Part shown: positions 1 through 8,437 of the stretch, one piece after another
Layout: each line of letters begins with the position of its first letter
How positions within the stretch are numbered: position 1 is the first letter of the stretch
DNA from: an uncultured Bacteroides sp.
GTDB lineage: Bacteria > Bacteroidota > Bacteroidia > Bacteroidales > Bacteroidaceae
Direction: 5' to 3'
NCBI GenBank assembly: GCA_947646015.1
Contig: CANSEY010000001.1
Span: forward strand, 186,001 to 250,000
DNA: 64,000 nucleotides
Program-made: the position numbers and the translations under genes
The notes under the pieces: generated by a model
What the model was told of the DNA's origin: nothing
Seen by the model: only the letters and a program-made list of their open reading frames with translations
The model's database searches: none

Positions 1-1283
1 GCATTTACTTCAAAATTATGTTCAAAACTACGGAAATCGAGATTGGTAGACCCCACTGTCGAAAGCATATCATCCGAAACCATTAATTTAGAATGCAGGA
101 AACCCTTTTTATAAAAATAGACCTTGACTCCTGCACGCAATACATCTGCCAGATAAGAACAGGAGCCCAAATGTGTAACACGATTATCCGCATGCTCAGG
201 CAACATTAACCGGATATCTACTCCCGCCAATGCAGCAGTCTGCATTGCACCCAAAATTTGTTCGGTAGGTAAGAAGTAAGGCGTCTGCATATAGAAATAT
301 TTCTTAGCACCGGATATGGCTACTGTCAACCCTTGCATAATCTCTTTCCAGGGACCGATCGGTTCACTTGTCACAATCTGTACCAAAGAATTGCCATAAG
401 CTTCTATCTTAGGAAAGTAGCGCGAAGCAGTGATCAGAGTGCGATCCACGAAATACCAATCGAGCAAAAAAGCAGTCTGAAGACCATGTACCGCTTTTCC
501 TTCAAGCAATATATGCGTATCTCTCCAGATTCCCCACGAAAAGCCACGCATATAACGTTCGGCAAGATTCATTCCACCGATAAATCCAATACGTCCGTCA
601 ATCACCACAATCTTCCGGTGATTGCGATAATTCACTTTACTCGTAAACAAGGGAAAACGGACCTTCAAAAAACTGCGTACCTCAATTCCTGCATCTCTCA
701 TCTCTTCGAAAAAGCGATGAGGAACATGCCAACATCCTACATCGTCATAGATCACACGCACCTCGACTCCCTCCCGCGCTTTCTCGATCAGTACATCACG
801 TACCAATCGTCCCACAGGATCATCCTCAAAGATGTAATATTCCATATGAATATGAAGCCTCGCCTTTTGCAACTCTCTCAACAGAGCTTGTAGTTTAGAA
901 TATCCGCCAGTGTAAATATCGACCCGATTTCCCTCAAACGGAAAAGCCTGGTTCGTATTCTGGAACAGCTGTATCAGCCGTTCATATTCCTTCGGCGTTT
1001 CACAGCAGTTCTGCGCCAAATACTCTGCCATCGGTTTTTTGAGCAAACGGTCATAACTTTTCTTACCGATAATCTTCTCACGCCTTTGGCTACGCCCAAA
1101 AAAGAAATAGAAAACCAACCCTACAACCGGAAGAAACATCAGGATCAGAATCCATGCCATTGTCTTCACCGGATTACGATTGTCGAGAATCACGATGACA
1201 ATCGTACCGATAATAGCCCCGAAATAAATAATATCAAAGGCAACGGTAGCTATTACACTTGCTATGTAGTTCCAATCTATCAT
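1..1283 (-). CDS. cls: Cardiolipin synthase, 3' end cut by window edge
   Basis: Phospholipase D superfamily enzyme that condenses phosphatidylglycerol molecules into cardiolipin at the inner membrane. About 427 codons are visible. Two N-terminal hydrophobic segments (about residues 8-28 and 40-60, the second ending FFFGR) match the PLDc_N anchor. Two HKD motifs are visible: HRKIVVIDG in the middle, and HSKLMVSDD followed by STNLD near the window edge, with the usual Gly-Gly/Asn context. The start is the ATG at 1283, preceded by a GGAGGG stretch. The -7 box of its promoter lies about 30 bp upstream. It is divergent from nothing; the upstream gene (outer-membrane receptor) runs in the same direction but is separated by a terminator, so this is an independent unit. 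Family assignment is sound; the C-terminal residues lie outside the window. Confidence 0.93.
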   Translation of the reverse strand, partial: MIDWNYIASVIATVAFDIIYFGAIIGTIVIVILDNRNPVKTMAWILILMFLPVVGLVFYFFFGRSQRREKIIGKKSYDRLLKKPMAEYLAQNCCETPKEYERLIQLFQNTNQAFPFEGNRVDIYTGGYSKLQALLRELQKARLHIHMEYYIFEDDPVGRLVRDVLIEKAREGVEVRVIYDDVGCWHVPHRFFEEMRDAGIEVRSFLKVRFPLFTSKVNYRNHRKIVVIDGRIGFIGGMNLAERYMRGFSWGIWRDTHILLEGKAVHGLQTAFLLDWYFVDRTLITASRYFPKIEAYGNSLVQIVTSEPIGPWKEIMQGLTVAISGAKKYFYMQTPYFLPTEQILGAMQTAALAGVDIRLMLPEHADNRVTHLGSCSYLADVLRAGVKVYFYKKGFLHSKLMVSDDMLSTVGSTNLDFRSFEHNFEVN

Positions 1284-1311
1284 ATTCGCCCTCCGCGGAT
1301 TATACAAAGAA

Positions 1312-1343
1312 CAAATGTATGGAAAATATCGGATACGAACAAC
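1312..1343 (-). promoter_or_regulatory. Promoter of cls
   Basis: On the minus strand TACATTTG (1312-1319) fits the Bacteroides -7 consensus TAnnTTTG, with GTTG (1340-1343) 20 bp upstream as a -33 element. The expected transcript start lies close to the ATG at 1283. Confidence 0.55.
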
Positions 1344-1368
1344 AACTGTCCCGATTCAAAACGATAAT

Positions 1369-1417
1369 CCCTCCGGACCGATACAAAATTAAAGAGATTT
1401 TGCATCTGTCCGGAGGG
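1369..1417 (-). terminator. Terminator downstream of the outer-membrane receptor gene
   Basis: The arms CCCTCCGGAC (1369-1378) and GTCCGGAGGG (1408-1417) are perfectly complementary and the stem continues inward with few mismatches. It sits just after the receptor stop codon (1446) and before the cls promoter; on the minus strand it is followed by an ATTATCGTTTTGA stretch. Confidence 0.7.
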
Positions 1418-1445
1418 AAGTTGCCTGTGTTAACAAGATATCTTA

Positions 1446-4358
1446 TTAAAAGCGGGGATGTCCGCCACCAAAGCCACCGCCGGGACCTCTACCGGGTCCA
1501 CCAAAACCTCTTCTACCACTATTCATCATCTTTTCTCGAGCAGCTTTACTGCCGAAGATATTCAGACGGTAGATAAAGTGTACCATACAGTAACTATTAA
1601 TACCGTTATATTCGGATACCGAACGCATATCGGCTGACAATGAACGGCTGATGTTACTCTGTTGTCTCAAAATATCATAAACCTCAAAACTAACAGTAGC
1701 AGCACCTTTCAGCAATGACTGGGCAAGTTGTGCATTCCAGATAAGTTCGTCACGGTTCATGCTTGAGTCACGATAGCCGCGACGACTTTGATTGGCGATG
1801 TTTGTAGCCAAAGTCATTTTCCAAGGCATCGTAATATTGGTACTTGCTCCATAAGAATATGTATAAGGTTCCTGATTGTTCTCCGGACGAAGTTTATTGC
1901 GTTCGGCTGTGTAATTGATCGAACCGTTCAAAGAAAATTCAAACCAATCATTGCGATAGGAACCTGTTACTCTCTCACCTAATGTCAGGCCTGTACTTGT
2001 ATTTCTATCATTGTTTTTCGTATCCTGATTATAAAGGAACGCCACATTATTCTGGTAGTTCACATTAGTGAAAGTATTAATCGTATACTTCTTATTCTTT
2101 AAAGCTGTATTGAAACCGAACATACCAAACGCATTCCAATTACCATTGATATTCTCCGGTCGTGTAATCAATCCACCGGTTTCTTCATTATAGCGAGTAC
2201 TGTTACTGATGCTGTTCTGTGTAGCTGTAAAGCTAAAGTGAGTCATGATTCCACGCTGTTTCTCTGCATTATATGTGTTATAGAACAAACGCATCGTATG
2301 TGCAAAAGAAGGCTTCAATCCGGGATTACCCATACGTATATTCAACGGATTGGAGTTATCGGTTATAGGCAATAAGTTCTCCATAGTAGGCTGATTGCTA
2401 CGTCCCCGATAGGTGAAACGCAACTGACTAACTTTTGAGAAACGGAAACGCAAGTCCATATTCGGTGCGAAATTGAATACAGTACGTGTTGTATCAATCA
2501 TATAGTCTCCTTTTTTATAAGACAAGGTAGAATTCTGTGGTTGGAAAGACATACCCACATTCAACTGATACTTCGGACGAATGAAACGCAACCCCACTGA
2601 AGCGTCATGGTTATAATAACGATATTCAGCATTCTTGCTCAAGCTGTCCACTGCATGAGACTCATACCCGGAAAGGAGAGCTCCGCCGATAGCCCAGTCC
2701 GGATAATCGAGCAAATCGAACGTGGTCTTGTCACTCTTGCTATATTTATACTGAAACTGATAACTGAACTGCAAGAAAGTGGCCTTGGCAATGGGTTCGC
2801 TATAAGTCACTTGGGCCGTATAGTTATAGTTGCGTGTAGGAGTTGTAATATATTGATTACGATATAGGATAGAGTCACCTCCCAAATGATTCAGCAATTG
2901 GTAATAACGTGTTTCAGACTGTGTATACTGATCGTTATCATTATCACCATATCCAAAGACTCCACGGAAAGTCAGGTTACGTCCTCTATTATTCAATTTT
3001 CGGTTAACCTGTAAAGTGGCGTTTCCCGAAAGACTTTTGCCTTTAGACAACGAAGCACTATTGGTGGCATTCACACGAATGTCTTTCAACGGATCGTCAG
3101 ACAAATTATCAAAATTCAGATAATCATTTGGATTTACGATCAGATTGAAAGGATCTTCATTGAAAGTGCCCGATTCAGAGCGAGAAGCATTATTTGTCCT
3201 CCCATAGGAGAAATTAGGGCGAAAGATAATATTTGTCAAAGTATCCGGTTTCCATTCCATACGGAAGTCAGCATTCAGGTTTGTTCCTTTATTCCGGTTC
3301 TTATTATTCGAATTAGAATATGAATTGCCATTCTGAAGGAAACGTTCGGAAGAATTGATACTTGAGATATCAGCATCCTGGAAGTTATATCGTACACTAC
3401 CTCCCAGTTCTAGCTTGTTGGTCTGGGTCGCAAAGTTGGCACCCAACATTTTAGTAGCATTCAAGCCATTGTTACTACGCCAGCGCGGACCGCCACCTCC
3501 TCCGGAGAATCCCTGATCATTTACATTATTCGCCGAGCCTATAATAGAGAACTGGGTTTTATCGACAAAGCGGTTCAGCATCATTCGTCCGGTATAGCGA
3601 TCTTTAGTACCGGCTCCCAAATCTGCATTACCAAACCATCCCTGATTCATCCCTTTTTTCACAGTCAAGTCGAGTACCGTTTCTTCTTCACCGTCATCAA
3701 TCCCCGTCACACGTGCCAGATCCGACTTTTTATCATAAGTTTTCAGTTTATCGACCATATCTACCGGAAGATTCTTCAAACCGGTTTTCACGTCTCCACC
3801 GAAAAACTCCTTACCATCAACCATAATTTTCTTCAGATCCTTACCATTGATTTTCACATTACCGTCATCATCAATTTCAGCGCCCGGAAGTTTCTTGACC
3901 AATTCTTCCAGCATAGCCCCCTCAGGTGTACGGTAAGCACTGGAATTGTACATTAACGTATCTTCTACAACCGTCACTTGCGGAGCTTCTGCTACCACAA
4001 CCGCTTCTTGCAGCATGACAGCATCAGTTGCCAGTTCAATATTCCCCATCTTTTTTGCAGGAACATTAGCTGTTAGCTGCACAGGAATAATTTTGGTGAC
4101 ATACCCGATGAAAGATACTTTAAGCAGATATTTTCCCGGTTTCTGCTTGGATAAAGAAAAGTAGCCTTGTGTCGAAGTGGTCATACCCGCTACCTGAGCA
4201 CTGTCAGGGAGAGATAATAACTGCACAGCAGCGAGTTCGACCGGTTCCTTCGTACCGGCCTCTATTACACGGCCCGATACGGTTACAATTTTGTTTTGCG
4301 CATAAGTGGATAGGGTAGCTGTCAGCAGCAACACCGTCCAGATCAATAGTTTCTTCAT
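1446..4358 (-). CDS. Outer-membrane beta-barrel receptor, TonB-dependent-like
   Basis: 970 residues. Signal peptide ending about residue 20 (TYAQ), a carboxypeptidase-regulatory-like Ig domain (about 25-110, SGRVIEAGT and YVTKIIPV regions), a plug-like domain (about 130-215, with the VDGKEFFGGDVKTGLKNLP segment) and a long beta-barrel rich in Asn/Tyr/Arg. This matches the outer membrane beta-barrel family of Bacteroidetes (OMP_b-brl_3 type), which lack the SusC signature and a SusD partner. No SusD gene is adjacent. The C-terminus ends in an unusual Gly/Arg-rich tail (GGPGRGPGGGFGGG) before the last Phe. Substrate unknown; import of a peptide, siderophore or protein fragment is typical of the family but cannot be inferred here. 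Confidence 0.85.
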   Translation of the reverse strand: MKKLLIWTVLLLTATLSTYAQNKIVTVSGRVIEAGTKEPVELAAVQLLSLPDSAQVAGMTTSTQGYFSLSKQKPGKYLLKVSFIGYVTKIIPVQLTANVPAKKMGNIELATDAVMLQEAVVVAEAPQVTVVEDTLMYNSSAYRTPEGAMLEELVKKLPGAEIDDDGNVKINGKDLKKIMVDGKEFFGGDVKTGLKNLPVDMVDKLKTYDKKSDLARVTGIDDGEEETVLDLTVKKGMNQGWFGNADLGAGTKDRYTGRMMLNRFVDKTQFSIIGSANNVNDQGFSGGGGGPRWRSNNGLNATKMLGANFATQTNKLELGGSVRYNFQDADISSINSSERFLQNGNSYSNSNNKNRNKGTNLNADFRMEWKPDTLTNIIFRPNFSYGRTNNASRSESGTFNEDPFNLIVNPNDYLNFDNLSDDPLKDIRVNATNSASLSKGKSLSGNATLQVNRKLNNRGRNLTFRGVFGYGDNDNDQYTQSETRYYQLLNHLGGDSILYRNQYITTPTRNYNYTAQVTYSEPIAKATFLQFSYQFQYKYSKSDKTTFDLLDYPDWAIGGALLSGYESHAVDSLSKNAEYRYYNHDASVGLRFIRPKYQLNVGMSFQPQNSTLSYKKGDYMIDTTRTVFNFAPNMDLRFRFSKVSQLRFTYRGRSNQPTMENLLPITDNSNPLNIRMGNPGLKPSFAHTMRLFYNTYNAEKQRGIMTHFSFTATQNSISNSTRYNEETGGLITRPENINGNWNAFGMFGFNTALKNKKYTINTFTNVNYQNNVAFLYNQDTKNNDRNTSTGLTLGERVTGSYRNDWFEFSLNGSINYTAERNKLRPENNQEPYTYSYGASTNITMPWKMTLATNIANQSRRGYRDSSMNRDELIWNAQLAQSLLKGAATVSFEVYDILRQQSNISRSLSADMRSVSEYNGINSYCMVHFIYRLNIFGSKAAREKMMNSGRRGFGGPGRGPGGGFGGGHPRF

Positions 4359-4430
4359 TTGCCTGTAGGTTGAATAATAACAATCGTTTGTTTGACAACC
4401 TTCAAAGCAAAAGGTTTAATTTAAACACAA

Positions 4431-4835
4431 TTATCTTTTAAAGATTTTATCGATTCGCGCTTTTTGCATACCAAATTCAAGGCAGAGTACATTGATAATA
4501 AGAAAAATAAGAAAAGAAGAGGTATCTACGGTCATGATATCTCCTGTTGCTACCCGATAAAGCATCCCGCCAAACAAAAAAAGCACAGTCAGAAAAATAG
4601 CATTACGAGTAGCTTTGTTCCGTATAATCTCTGTTTCACGACCTTCATTACGTGATAAAGCAAAAATAATCATCATTGCTCCCAATATCATCAGCAGTTT
4701 AATACACTCTTTATAAAATAATAAGTTACTGTCCGTTACCATTCCCTGCATCAATAACAGGAATGGAATAAACATAGAAATAACAAGAATCACATATCCT
4801 AAAGGACGGCAGAATACAGGTAATAATGCTTTCAT
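4431..4835 (-). CDS. Small four-TM membrane protein, unknown function
   Basis: 134 residues from the ATG at 4835 (MKALLPVF). A longer reading from a GTG at 4856 is possible, but that codon lies inside a TATCTTTG -7 box (4856-4863), so the shorter start is chosen. Four hydrophobic helices are visible (about residues 8-28, 42-60, 78-95, 104-122) with a short charged loop (SRNEGRETEI) after the second and a basic C-terminus (KARIDKIFKR). I do not recognise a family. It is divergent from aroB with about 130 bp between the start codons. Confidence 0.65.
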   Translation of the reverse strand: MKALLPVFCRPLGYVILVISMFIPFLLLMQGMVTDSNLLFYKECIKLLMILGAMMIIFALSRNEGRETEIIRNKATRNAIFLTVLFLFGGMLYRVATGDIMTVDTSSFLIFLIINVLCLEFGMQKARIDKIFKR

Positions 4836-4855
4836 TTTATCTAAATTTAATGTCA

Positions 4856-4863
4856 CAAAGATA
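4856..4863 (-). promoter_or_regulatory. -7 box of the small membrane protein gene
   Basis: TATCTTTG on the minus strand, 21 bp upstream of the ATG at 4835. No convincing TTTG at the -33 position. It decides the start codon of the gene. Confidence 0.5.
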
Positions 4864-4912
4864 GCTTTTTCTCACAAACAGAACCCCATGTTTTACATTT
4901 TTAAGTGCTAAG

Positions 4913-4944
4913 TTTCACTATTTATCTCCGAACTCCTATCTTTG
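4913..4944 (+). promoter_or_regulatory. Promoter of aroB
   Basis: TTTC (4913-4916) and TATCTTTG (4937-4944) with a 20 bp spacer. The -7 box is 26 bp upstream of the ATG at 4971, showing that in-frame codons further upstream are not translated. Confidence 0.6.
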
Positions 4945-4970
4945 CAGTACATAAAAAACATAGAACCATT

Positions 4971-6032
4971 ATGAGTAAACAAGAAGTCATCCTTTGTGAA
5001 GATCTGGAAAGTAGTCTTAAACGTGCCATCGACAACTGCCCACACGACCGCCTGTTCATTCTCACTGACGATCATACTCACCGTCTCTGCCTTTCTCAAC
5101 TGGCAGGCTTATCAATCCTGAAAGATGCTGTCGAAATCACCATCGGAGCCGAAGACGTACATAAAACACTCGAAACCCTGGCCTCTGTCTGGCAGGTATT
5201 AAGTGAAAAAGGCGCTACCCGTCACTCGCTCCTCATCAATCTCGGGGGCGGAATGGTCACTGATTTAGGTGGATTTGCAGCCGCAACCTTCAAACGCGGC
5301 ATTGCCTATATCAATATTCCCACCACCCTGCTGGCAATGGTAGATGCTTCTGTTGGCGGGAAAACCGGCATTAATTTCAACGGATTGAAAAACGAGATAG
5401 GTGCCTTTGCACCTGCAGCCAGTGTATTAATCGAAACAGAGTTTCTCCGTACACTCGATGCACATAATTTCTTTTCGGGATACGCCGAGATGCTAAAACA
5501 CGGACTGATCAGCAACACCTCTCACTGGGCTGAACTGCTTGCATTCGATACGGAGAAGATGGATTACGGATATCTGAAAAAATTGGTAGGCCACTCCGTA
5601 CAAGTGAAAGAAGATATAGTGGAACAAGATCCATTCGAACACGGCATCCGCAAAGCATTAAACCTGGGACATACCGTAGGACACGCTTTCGAAAGTCTGG
5701 CGCTTGCTGAGAATCGTCCGGTTCTTCACGGATATGCCGTAGCTTGGGGCATTGTTTGTGAACTCTATCTATCACATCTCAAAGCCGGCTTCCCAAAGGA
5801 GAAAATGCGTCAGACCATCCAATTTATAAAAGATAATTATGGAGCTTTCCACTTCGACTGTAAGCAATACGACCGTTTATACGAATTCATGCAACATGAT
5901 AAGAAAAACAGTGCAGGTGTCATAAATTTCACACTCCTAAAGGAAATCGGCGATATCAGTATCAACCGGACAGCAGATAAAGATACCATTTTCGAAATGT
6001 TCGACTTCTATCGGGAATGTATGGGAATGTAG
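4971..6032 (+). CDS. aroB: 3-dehydroquinate synthase
   Basis: 353 residues. Converts DAHP to 3-dehydroquinate, second step of the shikimate pathway, in the cytoplasm with NAD+ and a divalent metal. Visible signatures are the nucleotide-binding GGGMVTDLGGF, the substrate-binding PTTLLAMVDASVGGKTG, and the metal-binding region NLGHTVGHAFE followed by LHGYAVAWG. Length fits the family. The ATG at 4971 is preferred over upstream codons because the promoter lies between. The next gene begins 12 bp after the stop. aroA, encoding a later step, is also in this window (24402) but is not co-transcribed. Confidence 0.95.
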   Translation: MSKQEVILCEDLESSLKRAIDNCPHDRLFILTDDHTHRLCLSQLAGLSILKDAVEITIGAEDVHKTLETLASVWQVLSEKGATRHSLLINLGGGMVTDLGGFAAATFKRGIAYINIPTTLLAMVDASVGGKTGINFNGLKNEIGAFAPAASVLIETEFLRTLDAHNFFSGYAEMLKHGLISNTSHWAELLAFDTEKMDYGYLKKLVGHSVQVKEDIVEQDPFEHGIRKALNLGHTVGHAFESLALAENRPVLHGYAVAWGIVCELYLSHLKAGFPKEKMRQTIQFIKDNYGAFHFDCKQYDRLYEFMQHDKKNSAGVINFTLLKEIGDISINRTADKDTIFEMFDFYRECMGM

Positions 6033-6044
6033 AAAATAAGAAAA

Positions 6045-6440
6045 ATGAAACAAAGAGTTACCTCCAATCACATCGAACGATTGCAACCCAATGAAATATT
6101 CGTTTTCGGCAGTAATCTGTCCGGGCATCATGGCGGTGGTGCCGCCCTTTTGGCAATGAACAAATGGGGTGCCATCTGGGGACAAGGTGTAGGTTTGCAA
6201 GGACAAACTTACGGAATACCGACCATGCAGGGTGGAGTAGAAACAATCCGCCCTTATGTAGACGAATTTATTCAATTTGCAAATAAACATCCGGAAATGA
6301 CTTTTCTGGTTACGGAAATAGGATGTGGCATAGCCGGATTTCCTCCTCAAGAAATAGCTCCACTATTTGCTAAAGCCACAACTACAGAGAATATCCACCT
6401 CCCACAACGGTTCTGGGATTTATTAGGAAAAATCCCATAA
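6045..6440 (+). CDS. Small macro-like / phage-type non-structural protein
   Basis: 131 residues. The N-terminal EIFVFGSNLSGHHGGGAA, then WGQGVGLQGQTYGIPT and a Cys-Gly pair in VTEIGCGIAGFPPQEI, resemble a small family found in phages and bacterial chromosomes (to my recollection named A1S_2505-like) whose Gly-rich loop layout recalls macro (ADP-ribose-binding) folds. The family link is recalled, the fold is inference. It starts 12 bp after aroB and probably shares its transcript. No phage genes are nearby. Confidence 0.6.
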   Translation: MKQRVTSNHIERLQPNEIFVFGSNLSGHHGGGAALLAMNKWGAIWGQGVGLQGQTYGIPTMQGGVETIRPYVDEFIQFANKHPEMTFLVTEIGCGIAGFPPQEIAPLFAKATTTENIHLPQRFWDLLGKIP

Positions 6441-6478
6441 CACTTTATTTATCAAAAGATTATATTGTTAATTATTTA

Positions 6479-6567
6479 TTTCTAAAAGATTAGTTTTAAC
6501 GCTCTGTTAAAACTAATCTTTTAGAAACAGATCACTTGTTCTTTGTTGATAAAGAACAAGTGATCTG
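6479..6567. repeat. Two abutting perfect inverted repeats
   Basis: First palindrome: arms 6479-6500 and 6506-6527 (22 bp, perfect, 5-nt loop GCTCT). The second begins on the very next base: arms 6528-6544 and 6551-6567 (17 bp, perfect, 6-nt loop GTTGAT). They are unrelated in sequence. They lie after the aroB unit and before the tRNA promoter, and neither has a proper T-tract. They may work as a double terminator or be remnants of an element. Confidence 0.85.
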
Positions 6568-6683
6568 CAAAAAAAACGTTCAACCTAAAACTTTCAAATT
6601 AACAATGTTAATTAGATTACTACTTCCCAGAGCACTTCCTTAGCAAGAAAAAACAAATTAAAAGAAATAAACCATCCGAATAT

Positions 6684-6714
6684 TTTGCTTATTCAAAATA
6701 AAATTCTACTTTTG
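6684..6714 (+). promoter_or_regulatory. Promoter of tRNA-Pro
   Basis: TTTG (6684-6687), 19 bp spacer, TACTTTTG (6707-6714): a perfect match to the Bacteroides vegetative promoter, 11 bp before the tRNA 5' end. Confidence 0.8.
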
Positions 6715-6725
6715 CATCCGCAATT

Positions 6726-6800
6726 CGGGGTGTAGCTCAGCCCGGTTAGAGTACGCGTCTGGGGGGCGTGTGGTCGCTGGTTCGAATCCAGTCACCCCGA
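6726..6800 (+). tRNA. tRNA-Pro (anticodon GGG)
   Basis: A 75-nt cloverleaf. The acceptor arms CGGGGTG and CACCCCG pair fully, with discriminator A. The D arm is GCTC/GAGT. The anticodon stem CGCGT/GCGTG closes the loop CTGGGGG, giving anticodon GGG. The T loop is TTCGAAT. The 3' CCA is not encoded. It decodes CCC (and CCT by wobble). Confidence 0.93.
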
Positions 6801-6810
6801 CTAACCACAA

Positions 6811-6846
6811 AGCATTGATAATTGTAAGATTATCGATGCTTTTTTC
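6811..6846 (+). terminator. Terminator of tRNA-Pro
   Basis: 12-bp stem with one G-T pair (6811-6822 with 6829-6840), 6-nt loop TGTAAG, then TTTTTC. A standard intrinsic terminator 10 bp after the tRNA. Confidence 0.85.
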
Positions 6847-7028
6847 TTTTAGAGCACTTAAGAACTATCATACGGTGCAGACGTAGATGCTCCCCCAAAC
6901 AGGATATTTAACCGGGATTTATGTTTTATCAAACAGTACCGGATATCGGATATTAAAAAAAATGTTGAATATTCAATGCAGTTGCACGGATTCTTTCCGT
7001 TTGTTGCTCAGTATCTCAAGTTTTTTTC

Positions 7029-7036
7029 TATCTTTG
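7029..7036 (+). promoter_or_regulatory. -7 box upstream of the acyltransferase gene
   Basis: TATCTTTG, about 113 bp before the ATG at 7150, implying a long 5' leader. A TTTG at 7000-7003 is at a loose spacing of 25 bp. Confidence 0.4.
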
Positions 7037-7149
7037 CGTCAAATAAAGCAGCGCCCTGAAAATCAATGAAATATTTCTATTATGAATAATGCTGCACATA
7101 AAAAAGACAACACAAAGAACATCTTATTAATAAAAAACTCAAACAGAAA

Positions 7150-8238
7150 ATGAAACGCATTGTTTTTTTAGATTATGTACGCGTATTTGCGTGCTTTCTC
7201 GTTATGATTGTACACTCCAGTGAAAACTTTTACGGTGCCGCCGGATCCACGGACATGGCCGGACCGCAATCTTATTTAGCCAGTGAAGCAGACCGCTTAT
7301 GGGTAGCTGTATACGATGGCTTTTCACGCATGGCAGTACCATTATTCATGATTGTCTCCGCCTTTCTCCTTGCTCCGATGAAAGAAGAACAAACTACATG
7401 GCAATTTTATCGCCAGCGATTCCTTCGTATCATACCACCATTTTTTATATTCATGATACTATACAGCACCTTACCAATGTTGTGGGGACAGATAAACGGA
7501 GAGACATCATTAACGGATCTATCACGAATTTTCTTGAACTTCCCGACACTTGCAGGACATCTGTGGTTTATGTATCCTCTAATCAGTCTTTATCTATTCA
7601 TACCTATAATATCTCCATGGCTGAGAAAAGCCTCGGCAAAAGAAGAACGCTTCTTCATAGGGTTGTTTCTGTTATCAACATGTATCCCATATCTCAACCG
7701 TTGGTGTGGTGAAGTATGGGGACAATGTTTCTGGAACGAATATCACATGCTATGGTACTTCTCAGGCTATCTGGGTTACCTCGTGCTGGCACATTATATA
7801 CATACTCACCTTACGTGGAGTCGTTCAAAACGTTTCATCATAGGAACCATTTTAATGGTTATCGGAGCCGTATTAACCATCTATTCATTCTATAGTCAGG
7901 CTATACCCGGTGAGACTCTTTCCACTCCCGTAATAGAAATAGGATGGGCCTTCTGTACAATCAACTGTGTACTGCTCACAGCGGGTACATTCCTCATGTT
8001 TACGTGTATCAATAGCTCAAAAGCTCCACGAATCATAACAGAAATGTCAAAGCTCAGCTACGGTATGTATCTAATGCATATCTTCTGGCTAGGATTATGG
8101 GCAACAGTATTTAAGTATACCCTGGCACTGCCTACTGTTGCCGCTATACCATGCATTGCAGTCAGTACATTTATCTGTTGCTTCATAACTTCAAAACTCA
8201 TTTCATTCATACCGGGCAGCAAATGGATCATAGGATGA
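7150..8238 (+). CDS. Acyltransferase-3 family membrane protein
   Basis: 362 residues with about ten hydrophobic helices. The N-terminus MKRIVFLDYVRVFACFLVM followed by HSS fits the acyltransferase-3 (O-acetylase) family, whose conserved first-helix region carries the catalytic His; an Arg-Phe-Arg-Ile motif (RQRFLRIIPPFF) follows, and SYGMYLMHIFWLG is the usual last-helix signature. Such enzymes transfer acetyl or other acyl groups to extracytoplasmic sugars or lipids. It is monocistronic, convergent with the efflux operon, and has no surface-polysaccharide genes next to it, so the substrate cannot be inferred. Confidence 0.85.
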   Translation: MKRIVFLDYVRVFACFLVMIVHSSENFYGAAGSTDMAGPQSYLASEADRLWVAVYDGFSRMAVPLFMIVSAFLLAPMKEEQTTWQFYRQRFLRIIPPFFIFMILYSTLPMLWGQINGETSLTDLSRIFLNFPTLAGHLWFMYPLISLYLFIPIISPWLRKASAKEERFFIGLFLLSTCIPYLNRWCGEVWGQCFWNEYHMLWYFSGYLGYLVLAHYIHTHLTWSRSKRFIIGTILMVIGAVLTIYSFYSQAIPGETLSTPVIEIGWAFCTINCVLLTAGTFLMFTCINSSKAPRIITEMSKLSYGMYLMHIFWLGLWATVFKYTLALPTVAAIPCIAVSTFICCFITSKLISFIPGSKWIIG

Positions 8239-8367
8239 ACATTTGAGTATGGCTACTTCCATAAAATCGGATACGCCCCATATGTAATAGTCCCATGTAG
8301 ACGATTTATATTCAGACATGTACAAATCTGAACCTGACAGAATTCTCTTTAAATAGATAAATAGCAA

Positions 8368-8405
8368 TTGAGCCCCTGATCGGAATATACCGGCCAGGGG
8401 CTCAA
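8368..8405. terminator. Bidirectional terminator between convergent genes
   Basis: Arms TTGAGCCCCTG (8368-8378) and CAGGGGCTCAA (8395-8405), 11 bp perfect, with an inner CGG/CCG pair. Located between the acyltransferase stop (8238) and the efflux transporter stop (8438). Confidence 0.75.
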
Positions 8406-8437
8406 CTTTAAATATAAAAGAAAAATATATGAATCGG

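Noticed and set aside
333..893. 186-codon open frame on the + strand
   Set aside because: Antisense to the cardiolipin synthase coding region, whose HKD motifs are unmistakable; no start signal or recognisable product.
6479..6800. Integrative element attachment at tRNA-Pro
   Set aside because: No integrase gene and no direct repeat of the tRNA 3' end was seen in the window; the hairpins alone do not prove an element.
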